Positions 17,303 through 27,829 of a DNA stretch of 64,000 bases are shown piece by piece. A program made the translations under genes and the position numbers. Source of the stretch: Myxococcales bacterium (lineage in GTDB: Bacteria; Myxococcota_A; Polyangia; Polyangiales; JADJMO01). Each line of letters begins with the position of its first letter. The first letter of the stretch is position 1. Below the pieces are notes generated by a model, which had not been told where the DNA came from, ran no database searches, and worked only from the letters and a program-made list of their open reading frames with translations. Where the stretch lies: positions 372,001-436,000 of the forward strand of contig JADJMO010000004.1 of NCBI GenBank assembly GCA_016709545.1, written 5' to 3'.

Positions 17303-18784
17303 TCAGAGCAACGTGAGCAGATGTTCTTTGATCCCGTGTCGGGTGGTGTCGTCTGGTGCCTGACCGAGTGCGCGTTCCCACATCTCGATGGCCTTCAGCT
17401 TGAAGCCGGCCTTCTGGTAGAGGACCGCGAGGTTCTTGAGGGCGGGGAAGTGGCGCCCGTTGATCTCGACCGCCGTCTCGAGGGCCTGGATGGCCTCGAA
17501 GAGGAGGTTCTTCTTTCCGTAGAGCAAGCCAAGGTGGTAGTGCACGCGGTACGCGAGGGGGTCGATCTGTGAGCCGCGCCGCAGGTGGTTCACCGCGGTG
17601 TCGAGGTCTCCGGCCTGGTAGGCGGCGATGCCTGCCTGGAGTGACTTCTCGGCCTCGGCGCTGATCTCCTCCTTGGAGAGCTGCGCCGCGGAGTTGTCGC
17701 CCTTCTTGGCGAGGATGGCCTGCTCGACGGCCTTCATCACCTCGGTGATGCGGAACGGCTTCTCGATGTAGGCGTCGACGCCGTAGTTGGTGCGCAGGTC
17801 CTCGGCGTAGCGCCAGCCCCGATACACCGCGCTCACCATGATGATGGGGATCTGACCGTACTTCTGCGAGCCCTTGATGCGGCGACAGATCTCGAAGCCG
17901 TGCAGCTCGGGGAGCATGGCGTCGAGGATGATGAGATCGGGGACCTGCTCCTTGACCAGCCGCAGGGCGGTGGAGCCGCGGTCGGCCTCGAGCACCTTGT
18001 AGCCGCGGTCGGTGAGCACGCGCTTGAGCAGGCGACGGATGTCCTCTTCGTCGTCGACCACGAGCACGGTCTTGCCGTTGGCCGTGCCCGGGTTCGGGCC
18101 GGTGTACGAGCCACCGCTGGTCGGCACGGGGACGGCCCCGACGGTGGACAGATCGCTCCCGCCGCTGAAATCGCCCTCGAGGAGGCTGTTCTCGGGGCCC
18201 GCCTCGCGCTCGAGCTTCTCGGCGATGATCGACGCCGGCATGCGGTCGTCGCTCGCGTGACGACGCAGTGGAGGACGCGGTGGCAACGCCGGCGGAGGCG
18301 GACGCGGCGGCGGCGCGATCGGCGGCGAGCTGCTGACCGGCGCCTCGGCGAGCCCGAGCTTGACCAGCACCTCCTGCGGCACCATCGGGCCGAGGTAATA
18401 CGACTCACCGCGCGTCTTGAGCTCGTACGAGGCCTCGATGACCTTGGCGAGGATCGGCTCCGGCGCCACGTAGGGGAACACGCGCTTGCCGGTGACGAAC
18501 TCGAGCTCGTCGATCACCCGCTTGTCGTCGGGGTTGGCCATCGCGAGGAAGATGCGCTCGTCCTGCACGAGGACCGGCAGCACCACGTGCCGCACCGCGA
18601 TCTCGCGCGGCAGGAGCGCGAGGTGCTCGAGCGGGATCGCCACCTGCGTCAGATCGAGCCCGGGCACGCCGTGCTTCTCGCTGAGCGCGCGGAGCTTCTC
18701 CAACGCCTCGGCCGGGTCTTCCCCGGACTGGGTGACCTGCCGTTGCAGCGCGATCTTGCCGAGCGCCTTCTTGTCAGTCGTCAT
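17303..18784 (-). CDS. MshEN-like N-terminal domain, receiver domain and TPR protein
   Basis: 493 aa. Residues about 1-120 match the N-terminal domain of type II secretion/pilus ATPases (IPLEHLALLPREIAVRHVVLP, LAMANPDD, ELEFVTGKRVFPYVAPEP), the fold that in MshE binds c-di-GMP. A Pro-rich linker follows, then a response-regulator receiver (about 236-360) with VVDDEED, phospho-acceptor Asp in LIILDAMLPE near 286, and the KPF switch. The C-terminal 110 residues form TPR hairpins. There is no DNA-binding output, so it probably works by protein contacts. It is divergent from the PilZ gene and follows the GltJ-like gene in map order. Confidence 0.8.
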   Translation of the reverse strand: MTTDKKALGKIALQRQVTQSGEDPAEALEKLRALSEKHGVPGLDLTQVAIPLEHLALLPREIAVRHVVLPVLVQDERIFLAMANPDDKRVIDELEFVTGKRVFPYVAPEPILAKVIEASYELKTRGESYYLGPMVPQEVLVKLGLAEAPVSSSPPIAPPPRPPPPALPPRPPLRRHASDDRMPASIIAEKLEREAGPENSLLEGDFSGGSDLSTVGAVPVPTSGGSYTGPNPGTANGKTVLVVDDEEDIRRLLKRVLTDRGYKVLEADRGSTALRLVKEQVPDLIILDAMLPELHGFEICRRIKGSQKYGQIPIIMVSAVYRGWRYAEDLRTNYGVDAYIEKPFRITEVMKAVEQAILAKKGDNSAAQLSKEEISAEAEKSLQAGIAAYQAGDLDTAVNHLRRGSQIDPLAYRVHYHLGLLYGKKNLLFEAIQALETAVEINGRHFPALKNLAVLYQKAGFKLKAIEMWERALGQAPDDTTRHGIKEHLLTLL

Positions 18785-18833
18785 TGATACCGGGACCTGC
18801 GATCGTATCCGAGCACAGCGACGAGATCGAGTG

Positions 18834-18839
18834 TAAGGT
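18834..18839 (+). promoter_or_regulatory. Probable -10 element of the PilZ gene (leaderless type)
   Basis: TAAGGT is followed by 7 bases and the ATG at 18847. No Shine-Dalgarno sequence is present. Confidence 0.5.
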
Positions 18840-18846
18840 ACGTCCC

Positions 18847-19257
18847 ATGTCTGACTCGTGGTCCGCCGAGCGGCGCGAGCTCGACCGCCTCCCGATCGAG
18901 CTCCGCGTGGAATACCGCCGGCTCAACTCGTTCTTCGCCGACTACACGAAGAACATCTCCAAGGGCGGCACGTTCATCCGCACCCAGAAGCCCTTGCCGC
19001 CTGGCACGGAGTTCGTTTTCGTGCTCATCGTCCCCAAGCTCTCCGAGCCGCTGCGGCTCAACGGCGAGGTGGTCTGGACGACCGAAGTCGCCAAGGCCTC
19101 CGACGACAGCCCGGCGGGCATGGGCATTCGCTTCAAGTACGTCGACGAAGCCGAGCGCACGGCGACCGAAGACGTGGTCGAGCGCCTGGTGAAGGACGAG
19201 CTCGGCGACCACATCTCGGAGCGGCTCCTGCGCATCAACCGCGAAGACGGTCGGTGA
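18847..19257 (+). CDS. PilZ-domain c-di-GMP receptor protein
   Basis: 136 aa, a single PilZ domain of the Myxococcus paralogue type (TIGR02266-like). ERRELDRLPIELRVEYR carries the basic N-terminal switch region, and NISKGG fits the D/N-x-S-x-x-G motif that contacts c-di-GMP. LNGEVVWTTE and GMGIRFKYV close the barrel. Single-domain PilZ proteins act as adaptors. The neighbouring MshEN-REC-TPR and HD-GYP genes make a c-di-GMP link credible. The in-frame extension upstream of 18847 is rejected because ATG at 18847 directly precedes the domain and has a well-placed -10 box. Confidence 0.88.
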   Translation: MSDSWSAERRELDRLPIELRVEYRRLNSFFADYTKNISKGGTFIRTQKPLPPGTEFVFVLIVPKLSEPLRLNGEVVWTTEVAKASDDSPAGMGIRFKYVDEAERTATEDVVERLVKDELGDHISERLLRINREDGR

Positions 19258-19273
19258 GCCTCGAGGTCCACGC

Positions 19274-20035
19274 GTGCGGCGCTTCCGGCTGATTCTCCCC
19301 GTGTTCGTCGCCGCGCTCTCGTGCGGGCTCGGTCTGCGCTTCGGTCTGGCGGCGCCCAAGCCAGCGCCCAAGGCCCCGCCAGCGCCCGACGCCGCGGGGC
19401 CACCCACCACGCTCGCCCACGCGCCGACCATCACCCGCGTGCGCGTCGAGGTGAGCCCCGGCGGCGCTGCGGTGCTGCACGAGATCTCCTTCCCCGCTGG
19501 CGCGCTCACCACGACGGGCGCGGGCGAACCGACGCTGTTCGTCGCGTTCTCGGCGCAGCTCCGCCCGCTCGCGGTCGAGGCGACCAAGCACGCGCTCGAG
19601 GGCGAGGTCCCGAGCGAGGTGGGCACCAAGCTCGAGCTGATCGACGTCCCGAACCGCCCCAAGACCGCCGCGCTCCTGCTCGGTCCTCCCGTGCAGTCGG
19701 GGCACGTGCTGCGACTACCGAAGGACGGCCAGCGGTTCGTGATCCGCCTCCGCAGCGCCATCGCGACGGCGCCCGACCAGCGCTCGATCTCGATCCTCGC
19801 GCGACTGGGGGTCCGCGACGGTGCGCCCCTCGCCGTCGGCAGCGTCGAGATAGCGGCCATCCTCGGGGCCAAGGTCCGGGGCGCGCGAGCGACGTTTTGT
19901 GGAGTCGGCGCCGACGACCGGCCCCTCTTCGTGACATTTCCTGGCTATCCGCCTTCACCCGATGCCGGGACGATCGAGCCAGGGGCCGCGAATCGCTCGA
20001 AGAACGACGACCTCTGCCTCGACATCCTGATCTGA
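19274..20035 (+). CDS. Exported protein of unknown function
   Basis: 253 aa with a GTG start. An N-terminal hydrophobic segment (LILPVFVAALSCGLGLRFG) is a signal peptide or anchor, followed by a Pro/Ala spacer. The body is beta-rich (VRVEVSPGGAAVLHEISFPAG, FVIRLRSAI, ISILARLGVRDG) without a family I recognise. It begins 17 bases after the PilZ gene, so the two are probably co-transcribed and this protein may belong to the same process. Codon use matches its neighbours. No catalytic motif is visible. Confidence 0.66.
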   Translation: MRRFRLILPVFVAALSCGLGLRFGLAAPKPAPKAPPAPDAAGPPTTLAHAPTITRVRVEVSPGGAAVLHEISFPAGALTTTGAGEPTLFVAFSAQLRPLAVEATKHALEGEVPSEVGTKLELIDVPNRPKTAALLLGPPVQSGHVLRLPKDGQRFVIRLRSAIATAPDQRSISILARLGVRDGAPLAVGSVEIAAILGAKVRGARATFCGVGADDRPLFVTFPGYPPSPDAGTIEPGAANRSKNDDLCLDILI

Positions 20036-20082
20036 CGCACGCCCCGTCCACATCTTGACATGGTGCGTCATGAGCCCCATGG

Positions 20083-20646
20083 ATGCGGGTCATGAGATGC
20101 CGGAACTTCCTCGGGGGCCTGCTCGTCGCCACGGCTGCGCCCCTCGTGGGCGGGCTCGCGGGGTGCACCGCCGAGATCCCCACCTTCGAGACCGACGACC
20201 CCCAGAAGGAGGTCTGTGGAGGCACGGTCTGCTTCACGCCGGAGCACGTCGCCGTCCGCAAGTGGGGCGACGGAAAGGTCACCGTCGCCGCCTGGCGCAC
20301 CGGCTCGTGCACGCTCCCTCGCGCCGGTGTCGCGGGCGAGGCGATGCCCGGCCACGGGGTCGTCGTCGAGCTACACGGCGCGAAGCCAGGGCAGCGAGTG
20401 CCGGTCGTCTCTCGCGCGCGCACGGCCTCGGTCGACGGCGCGTGGATCACGCTGCACGCCCTCCGCGTCGATGGTCAGACCGGGCGCGCGTGGGCCGACG
20501 AGGAGGCCGTCTCCGGCGAGGCCACCATCCTCGACCTCGACTCGTCGCGCGGTCTGCTCCGCGTGCGCGTGCTCGCACGCTGGTCGAGCGGCGTCACGAG
20601 CGAGCTCCTCCTCGACGTCGGCGACTGGGCGACCTGCACCCCGTGA
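20083..20646 (+). CDS. Hypothetical lipoprotein
   Basis: 187 aa. The signal peptide ends in GGLAGC (Cys28, lipobox). The mature part has two close cysteines (KEVCGGTVC), one in the middle and one at the end (WATCTP), suggesting disulfides, and a beta-rich composition. ATG at 20083 or the in-frame ATG at 20092 could start it; neither has a clear Shine-Dalgarno sequence. It is convergent with the NtrC-type regulator gene. No family is recognised. Confidence 0.6.
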   Translation: MRVMRCRNFLGGLLVATAAPLVGGLAGCTAEIPTFETDDPQKEVCGGTVCFTPEHVAVRKWGDGKVTVAAWRTGSCTLPRAGVAGEAMPGHGVVVELHGAKPGQRVPVVSRARTASVDGAWITLHALRVDGQTGRAWADEEAVSGEATILDLDSSRGLLRVRVLARWSSGVTSELLLDVGDWATCTP

Positions 20647-20749
20647 CCCCAAGTGCCGACCACCGCGGGGCCGAAGGCCCGTGAGCCCGGAAGCGATGTC
20701 GCGCAGGGGCCGCAGGCGCCGGAGCGGCGGCGCGTAGGGCGAACAAAAG

Positions 20750-22099
<1,350 letters not shown>

Positions 22100-22108
22100 C
22101 GCGAGGCG

Positions 22109-22114
22109 AGCGTA
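22109..22114 (-). promoter_or_regulatory. Probable -10 element of the NtrC-type gene (leaderless type)
   Basis: TACGCT on the minus strand, then 9 bases, then ATG at 22099. There is no Shine-Dalgarno sequence. Confidence 0.45.
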
Positions 22115-22123
22115 CTCTCTTCG

Positions 22124-22684
22124 TCAGCGAGGGGGCAGCCCTTCGCCCGTGCGCGTCGCCGAGACCGCGAACCGGGCGTCGCACGGCATGACCGAGAACT
22201 GCGGCGAGGGGCGCTCGGGCGCGACCGGCCCCACGATGTCGCGGCAGTCGCTGCCGGCCTCCATCTGGTAGGCGTAACGGAGCGTGCCGGTGAGGGTCTG
22301 CTTGTCGTCGCTCACCTTGCCCACGAACTCGTCGATGCGCACGATCGCGCATGCGCCGAGCTCGCGCTTCTTGTCGACGTCGTGCACCAGCGTGCGGGTC
22401 GACGTCTTGAAGCTGAGGGTGCCGGCCTTGTCGAGCGTGCCGACCACGGGCTCGGCGCTCGAGAACCAGTAGGCCGTCTCGCCCTCCTTGCGCAGCGAGA
22501 CCGAGAACGTCCACGGGCGTGGCGCCGCGTTGATGATCTCGGCGCAGGTGGAGGTCGGATCGGCCTGCGCCGAGATGGCGTACGCGCCGACCGACTCACC
22601 GACCGCGCGCGCGTCCTTGGCGCTGCCGAAGTAGTCCGAGCAGCCGACGAGGGCGAGGCCGACCAGGCAGACGAGCTTGCGCAT
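22124..22684 (-). CDS. Hypothetical lipoprotein
   Basis: 186 aa. The signal peptide ends in the lipobox LALVGC (Cys15). The mature domain is beta-rich with four cysteines (STCAEI, LGACAIV, GSDCRDI, VMPCDA), likely two disulfides. Segments such as TFSVSLRKEGETAYWF and VGTLDKAGTLSFKTS suggest a small beta-barrel or sandwich. No family is recognised. It is divergent from the membrane-protein gene at 22730, and the regulator gene lies 24 bases downstream of its transcription direction start on the same strand. Confidence 0.64.
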   Translation of the reverse strand: MRKLVCLVGLALVGCSDYFGSAKDARAVGESVGAYAISAQADPTSTCAEIINAAPRPWTFSVSLRKEGETAYWFSSAEPVVGTLDKAGTLSFKTSTRTLVHDVDKKRELGACAIVRIDEFVGKVSDDKQTLTGTLRYAYQMEAGSDCRDIVGPVAPERPSPQFSVMPCDARFAVSATRTGEGLPPR

Positions 22685-22690
22685 GCGGAC

Positions 22691-22696
22691 CGCCTA
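22691..22696 (-). promoter_or_regulatory. Possible -10 element of the lipoprotein gene at 22.1-22.7 kb
   Basis: TAGGCG on the minus strand, 6 bases before the ATG at 22684. It lacks the final T of TANNNT. Confidence 0.3.
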
Positions 22697-22717
22697 TCCG
22701 ACCGCGGCGGGCTGGGC

Positions 22718-22723
22718 CAATAT
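22718..22723 (+). promoter_or_regulatory. Possible -10 element of the membrane-protein gene
   Basis: CAATAT, 6 bases before the GTG at 22730. It differs from TANNNT at the first base; no Shine-Dalgarno sequence is seen. Confidence 0.3.
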
Positions 22724-22729
22724 CGCGGG

Positions 22730-23476
22730 GTGCCGGTCTCACCCTGGGATGTGCGGCTCGGGCTGCGGACCCTTTCGCTCTCGCTGGTGACCGTCGGGCT
22801 CGCCACGGTCGTGGACGTGGTGACGCGCGAGCGCGGCGTGCCGGGCACCGCCGCGACCATCGGGGTGCTCCCCGTCGTCCCGCTCGCCGTCGCCATCGCG
22901 GCGGTGATCGCGATCGCGCCCGCGCGCTCGGGGGGCGAGCTGACGGGCCTGGTCGCGCTCGGGGTGTCGCCGCTCCGCGTGCGCGCCGCGGCGTTCTTCG
23001 TGGCCGCTGCGATCTCCGTGGGAGCGGGGACCCTGCTCGCGGCGCGTGGCGAGGTGGACGCGCTCTTCCCGGCGCCGGCCCACGCGAGCGACTACCGCCC
23101 CGAGGGCGATGGCTTCGTGTCTCCGCGCAAGTCGGTGTGGGTCGACGCGAACGATCAACTCGTCCGGCTCCCCGCCGCGCCGGCCGCGTCGGTCCCGGGC
23201 GAGCCCTCCCATCGCCGGATCGGGGCCGGCCTCGCCATCGCCCTCGCGGGCCTCGCGCTCTCGCTGTTCGCGGTCGCGCCGGTGAAGCGCTCGGCCGTGC
23301 GCGTGGGCTCGACGCTGGTGGGCTACGGGGCTGCGCAGGTGCTCGCCTTCCAGCTCTCCGGTGCCGGGCAGCTGCCCGCGCTCCTCTCCGGAGTGCCGGG
23401 GGCGCTGCTTTTCGGGCTCGTCCTGGTCGAGCTTTCCCGCGCGACGGAGCTGCGCAAGCCTGCGCGCTGGATCTGA
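22730..23476 (+). CDS. Multi-spanning membrane protein, distantly LptF/LptG-like
   Basis: 248 aa with about five hydrophobic segments (roughly 9-30, 42-66, 84-105, 165-186, 205-237). The stretch LTGLVALGVSPLRVRAAAFF resembles the coupling helix of LptF/LptG-type permeases (…ALGVSPLR…), but the protein is much shorter than those and has only a small soluble loop. The GTG start at 22730 was chosen from the first hydrophobic segment. The gene overlaps the asparaginase gene by one base (TGATG), so it is in an operon with asparaginase and trmD. Function is unassigned; a permease-like membrane subunit is the best guess. Confidence 0.6.
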   Translation: MPVSPWDVRLGLRTLSLSLVTVGLATVVDVVTRERGVPGTAATIGVLPVVPLAVAIAAVIAIAPARSGGELTGLVALGVSPLRVRAAAFFVAAAISVGAGTLLAARGEVDALFPAPAHASDYRPEGDGFVSPRKSVWVDANDQLVRLPAAPAASVPGEPSHRRIGAGLAIALAGLALSLFAVAPVKRSAVRVGSTLVGYGAAQVLAFQLSGAGQLPALLSGVPGALLFGLVLVELSRATELRKPARWI

Positions 23477-24390
23477 TGACCACCCACCACGAGACCCCTC
23501 CCTCCGACTGGATCGTCCTCGTGCACGGCGGCGCGGGGGACGTCGCGCCCGAGCGGCGGGCCACGCACGCCGACGGGTGTGCGCTCGCGGCCGAGGCCGG
23601 CGCCGCGGTGCTGCGCGCGGGTGGCACCGCGCTCGCGGCGGTGGAGGCCGCGGTGCGCGTGCTCGAGGACGACCCGAAGTTCAACGCCGGGACCGGCGCG
23701 TGCCTGAACGAGGACGGTCAGATCGAGCTCGACGCCTCGATCATGGACGGCGCCTCGCTGCGCGCGGGGGCCGTCGCGGCGCTGCCTCCGTTCAAGAACG
23801 CCATCTCGGTCGCGCGCGCGGCGCTCGAGGACGGGCGGCACGTGCTCTACGCCAGCGAGGGCGCGGCGCGATTCGCGGTGAGCAAGGGGTTCACGCCGGC
23901 CAAGCTCGAGGAGCTGCGCACCGACGCGGCGCTGGAGCGGCTCGCGCAGGTGCGCGCCGGGAAGGCCGCGGCGGGCTGGGCCGGCGGCACCGTGGGCGCC
24001 GTCGCGAAGGACGCCGCGGGCCACGTCGCCGCGGCCACGAGCACCGGCGGCATGGTCGACAAGCGCGCCGGGCGCGTGGGCGACTCGCCGATCGTCGGCG
24101 CGGGCACCTACGCGGACGACCAGACCGGCGCCGCCTCCACGACGGGCACGGGCGAGTCGTTCCTGCGAACCGCGTTCGCGGCGCGCGTCGTCACCGCGAC
24201 CCACGTCCCGGCGCTCGGCCCGATGCTGGGCGCCGCGCTCGAGGCGATGACGGCGCGGGTGGGCGGCACGGGTGGCGTCATCCTGGTGGACCGCGACGGT
24301 CGGGGAGCGTTCGCGCGGACCACCGCCTCGATGAGCTACGCGCTCGTGCGCAGCGCGGCGGGCGCCGAGACCGAGGAGCGAGGCAGTTGA
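23476..24390 (+). CDS. Isoaspartyl peptidase / plant-type L-asparaginase
   Basis: 304 aa, Ntn-hydrolase fold. LVHGGAGD near the start, FNAGTGACLNEDG, and the self-cleavage site GGTVGAVA with nucleophile Thr172 define the family, followed by STGGM and GDSPIVGAGTYAD. The precursor should cleave itself before Thr172 into alpha and beta chains. It removes beta-aspartyl residues from dipeptides or hydrolyses asparagine. It lacks a signal peptide. TGATG overlaps at both ends link it tightly to the membrane-protein gene and to trmD. Confidence 0.92.
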   Translation: MTTHHETPPSDWIVLVHGGAGDVAPERRATHADGCALAAEAGAAVLRAGGTALAAVEAAVRVLEDDPKFNAGTGACLNEDGQIELDASIMDGASLRAGAVAALPPFKNAISVARAALEDGRHVLYASEGAARFAVSKGFTPAKLEELRTDAALERLAQVRAGKAAAGWAGGTVGAVAKDAAGHVAAATSTGGMVDKRAGRVGDSPIVGAGTYADDQTGAASTTGTGESFLRTAFAARVVTATHVPALGPMLGAALEAMTARVGGTGGVILVDRDGRGAFARTTASMSYALVRSAAGAETEERGS

Positions 24391-25124
24391 TGCGCGTCGA
24401 TCTGATCACGTTGTTCCCCGAGCTCTTCACCACGTTCCTCGCGACGAGCTTCGTGGGCCGCGCGGTCGACAAGGAGCTGCTCACCGTGCGCACCGCCACG
24501 CCGCGCGATTTCGGCCTCGGCAAGCACAAGTCGGTGGACGACACGCCCTACGGCGGCGGCTCGGGCATGGTCATGCGGGTCGACGTCATGGTCGCCACCA
24601 TGGAGTCGCTCGACGCCGAGCCGCGCGCGCGGCGCATCTTGCTCACGCCGCAGGGCGCGCCGTTCGACCAGCGCGCCGCGGTCCGGCTCGCGGCGGAGCC
24701 CGCGCTCATGCTGATCTGCGGCCGTTACGAGGGCTTCGACGAGCGCATCCGCGGCCACGTCGACGAGGAGATCTCGCTCGGCGACTTCGTCATGACCGGC
24801 GGCGAGGTCGCGGCGATGGCGGTGATCGAGGCCACGGTGCGCCTCCTCCCCGGGGTGCTGGGCAACGAGAGCTCGGCCACCGAGGAGTCACACGCCGAGG
24901 CCACGGGCGGGATGCTCGAGTACCCGCAGTACACGCGGCCGGTGGAGTTCCGCGGCGCGACCGTGCCCGAGATCCTCTCGTCGGGTCACCACGCCCAGAT
25001 CGAGGCCTGGCGCAAGGCGCAGTCGCTCGAGCGCACCCGCGCGCGGCGCCCCGATCTGGTGCGCCCGGAGGCCGAACCGATCCCCAAGGCTCGCAAGGCG
25101 CCGCGCCCGAAGCCCGAGGAGTAG
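24390..25124 (+). CDS. trmD: tRNA (guanine-N1)-methyltransferase
   Basis: 244 aa, SPOUT-class enzyme that makes m1G37 in tRNAs reading CNN-type codons and prevents frameshifting. Motifs include ITLFPELF, GLGKHKSVDDTPYGGG, LICGRYEGFDERI, SLGDFVMTGGE and the knot region around LLPGVLGNESS. The C-terminus has a Lys/Arg/Pro-rich tail. The gene normally sits in rpsP-rimM-trmD-rplS; here it is coupled instead to an asparaginase gene by TGATG, with no rimM or rplS in the window. It converges on dnaK with 10 bases between the genes. Confidence 0.95.
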   Translation: MRVDLITLFPELFTTFLATSFVGRAVDKELLTVRTATPRDFGLGKHKSVDDTPYGGGSGMVMRVDVMVATMESLDAEPRARRILLTPQGAPFDQRAAVRLAAEPALMLICGRYEGFDERIRGHVDEEISLGDFVMTGGEVAAMAVIEATVRLLPGVLGNESSATEESHAEATGGMLEYPQYTRPVEFRGATVPEILSSGHHAQIEAWRKAQSLERTRARRPDLVRPEAEPIPKARKAPRPKPEE

Positions 25125-25134
25125 CTACCCCAGC

Positions 25135-26949
<1,815 letters not shown>

Positions 26950-26961
26950 GTCGAGGGAGCC

Positions 26962-26967
26962 ACCGTA
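26962..26967 (-). promoter_or_regulatory. Possible -10 element of dnaK
   Basis: TACGGT on the minus strand, 12 bases before the ATG at 26949, predicting a leader of only about five bases. A small inverted repeat (26992-27009) lies just upstream. No CIRCE-type operator is present. Confidence 0.35.
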
Positions 26968-27035
26968 ACAGGAATTCCGTTCGCTTCGGCGATCCCTTTT
27001 TCGAGGGATGTTCCGGTCGAGGGTTTTTCGACGCC

Positions 27036-27752
27036 CTAGCCCCGGACGCGGATGGCGACCGTGAGCTTGATGACGTTCTTGATGACGTTGGGCACGCGCT
27101 TGAACAGGTTGATCGAGGGCGGGCGCTTCTCGACGACCCGGACCGGGATCTCCTTGATGCGGATGCCGCCGCGCTCGGCGCGGATGACGAACTCGCTCGC
27201 GAAGACGTCCTTGTCGACCAGACAGCTGCGCACGGTCTCGAGCAGCGCCGTGCGGCGGAACGCCTTGAGGCCGTGGGTGTCGGTGCCCCGGAAGCCCAGC
27301 GTGACCCGGAGCAGGCCGTTGTAGAACATGGAGGCTGCGTGGCGGACCATGGGGCGGTCGTCCTGCGCCTCGCCGAGCAGCTTGCTGCCGATCACGAGGT
27401 CGGCCTCGGACGACTCGAGGATGGCGAGGGCACGGGCGTGGAAATCGACGTCGCAGAGGTCGATCTCCTCGCACACGACGAAGGTGCCACGGGCGCGGAG
27501 GATGCCCTCCTTCATCGCCTTGCCGTAGTTCGGCTCGCCGAGGCTGAAGAAGGTGACGTCGGCGTGCTTGGCAGCGAGCTCGGTGCCGATGCGCACCGTC
27601 GCGTCCTTGCTGCCGTTCTCGGCGACGATGATCTCGTACGAGAAGCCCCGCTCCGCGAACTTCTCTCGAAGCCCGGAGATGGCGTCGTACAGGATCGCCT
27701 CTTCGTTGTAGACGGGGATGACGACGCTGAAGTGGGGCGCTGGCCCGGACAT
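27036..27752 (-). CDS. Family 2 glycosyltransferase (polyprenyl-phosphate sugar transferase-like)
   Basis: 238 aa, GT-A fold. FSVVIPVYNEEAILYDAI opens the nucleotide-sugar-binding domain, and the second motif is IIVAENGSKDATVRI. The usual D-x-D region is replaced by EEIDLCDVDFH. The protein ends without transmembrane helices, unlike long GT2 enzymes, and resembles dolichol-phosphate-mannose-synthase-type members in length. Probable role is transfer of a sugar to a lipid carrier for surface glycans. Single gene with TAGCGT 10 bases before the ATG; donor and acceptor are unknown. Confidence 0.85.
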   Translation of the reverse strand: MSGPAPHFSVVIPVYNEEAILYDAISGLREKFAERGFSYEIIVAENGSKDATVRIGTELAAKHADVTFFSLGEPNYGKAMKEGILRARGTFVVCEEIDLCDVDFHARALAILESSEADLVIGSKLLGEAQDDRPMVRHAASMFYNGLLRVTLGFRGTDTHGLKAFRRTALLETVRSCLVDKDVFASEFVIRAERGGIRIKEIPVRVVEKRPPSINLFKRVPNVIKNVIKLTVAIRVRG

Positions 27753-27762
27753 GGGTCCGCGG

Positions 27763-27768
27763 ACGCTA
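27763..27768 (-). promoter_or_regulatory. Probable -10 element of the glycosyltransferase gene
   Basis: TAGCGT on the minus strand, 10 bases before the ATG at 27752, with no Shine-Dalgarno sequence. Confidence 0.4.
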
Positions 27769-27815
27769 GCTGCCTCGAAAAGCCGTGTCGAGACACCTCG
27801 GTCCGGAGCCCGTGA

Positions 27816-27821
27816 TAGGCT
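27816..27821 (+). promoter_or_regulatory. Probable -10 element of the large lipoprotein gene
   Basis: TAGGCT, 8 bases before the ATG at 27830, with no Shine-Dalgarno sequence. It supports 27830 over the in-frame ATG at 27785. Confidence 0.45.
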
Positions 27822-27829
27822 TGCCGCCC

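Noticed and set aside
20055..20060. A TTGACA box as a -35 element
   Set aside because: The coding start at 20083 or 20092 leaves no room for a -10 element at normal spacing.
26992..27009. Small inverted repeat between the glycosyltransferase and dnaK genes as terminator or heat-shock operator
   Set aside because: Only a 6-bp stem, no T-run, and no match to CIRCE; too weak to list as a feature.
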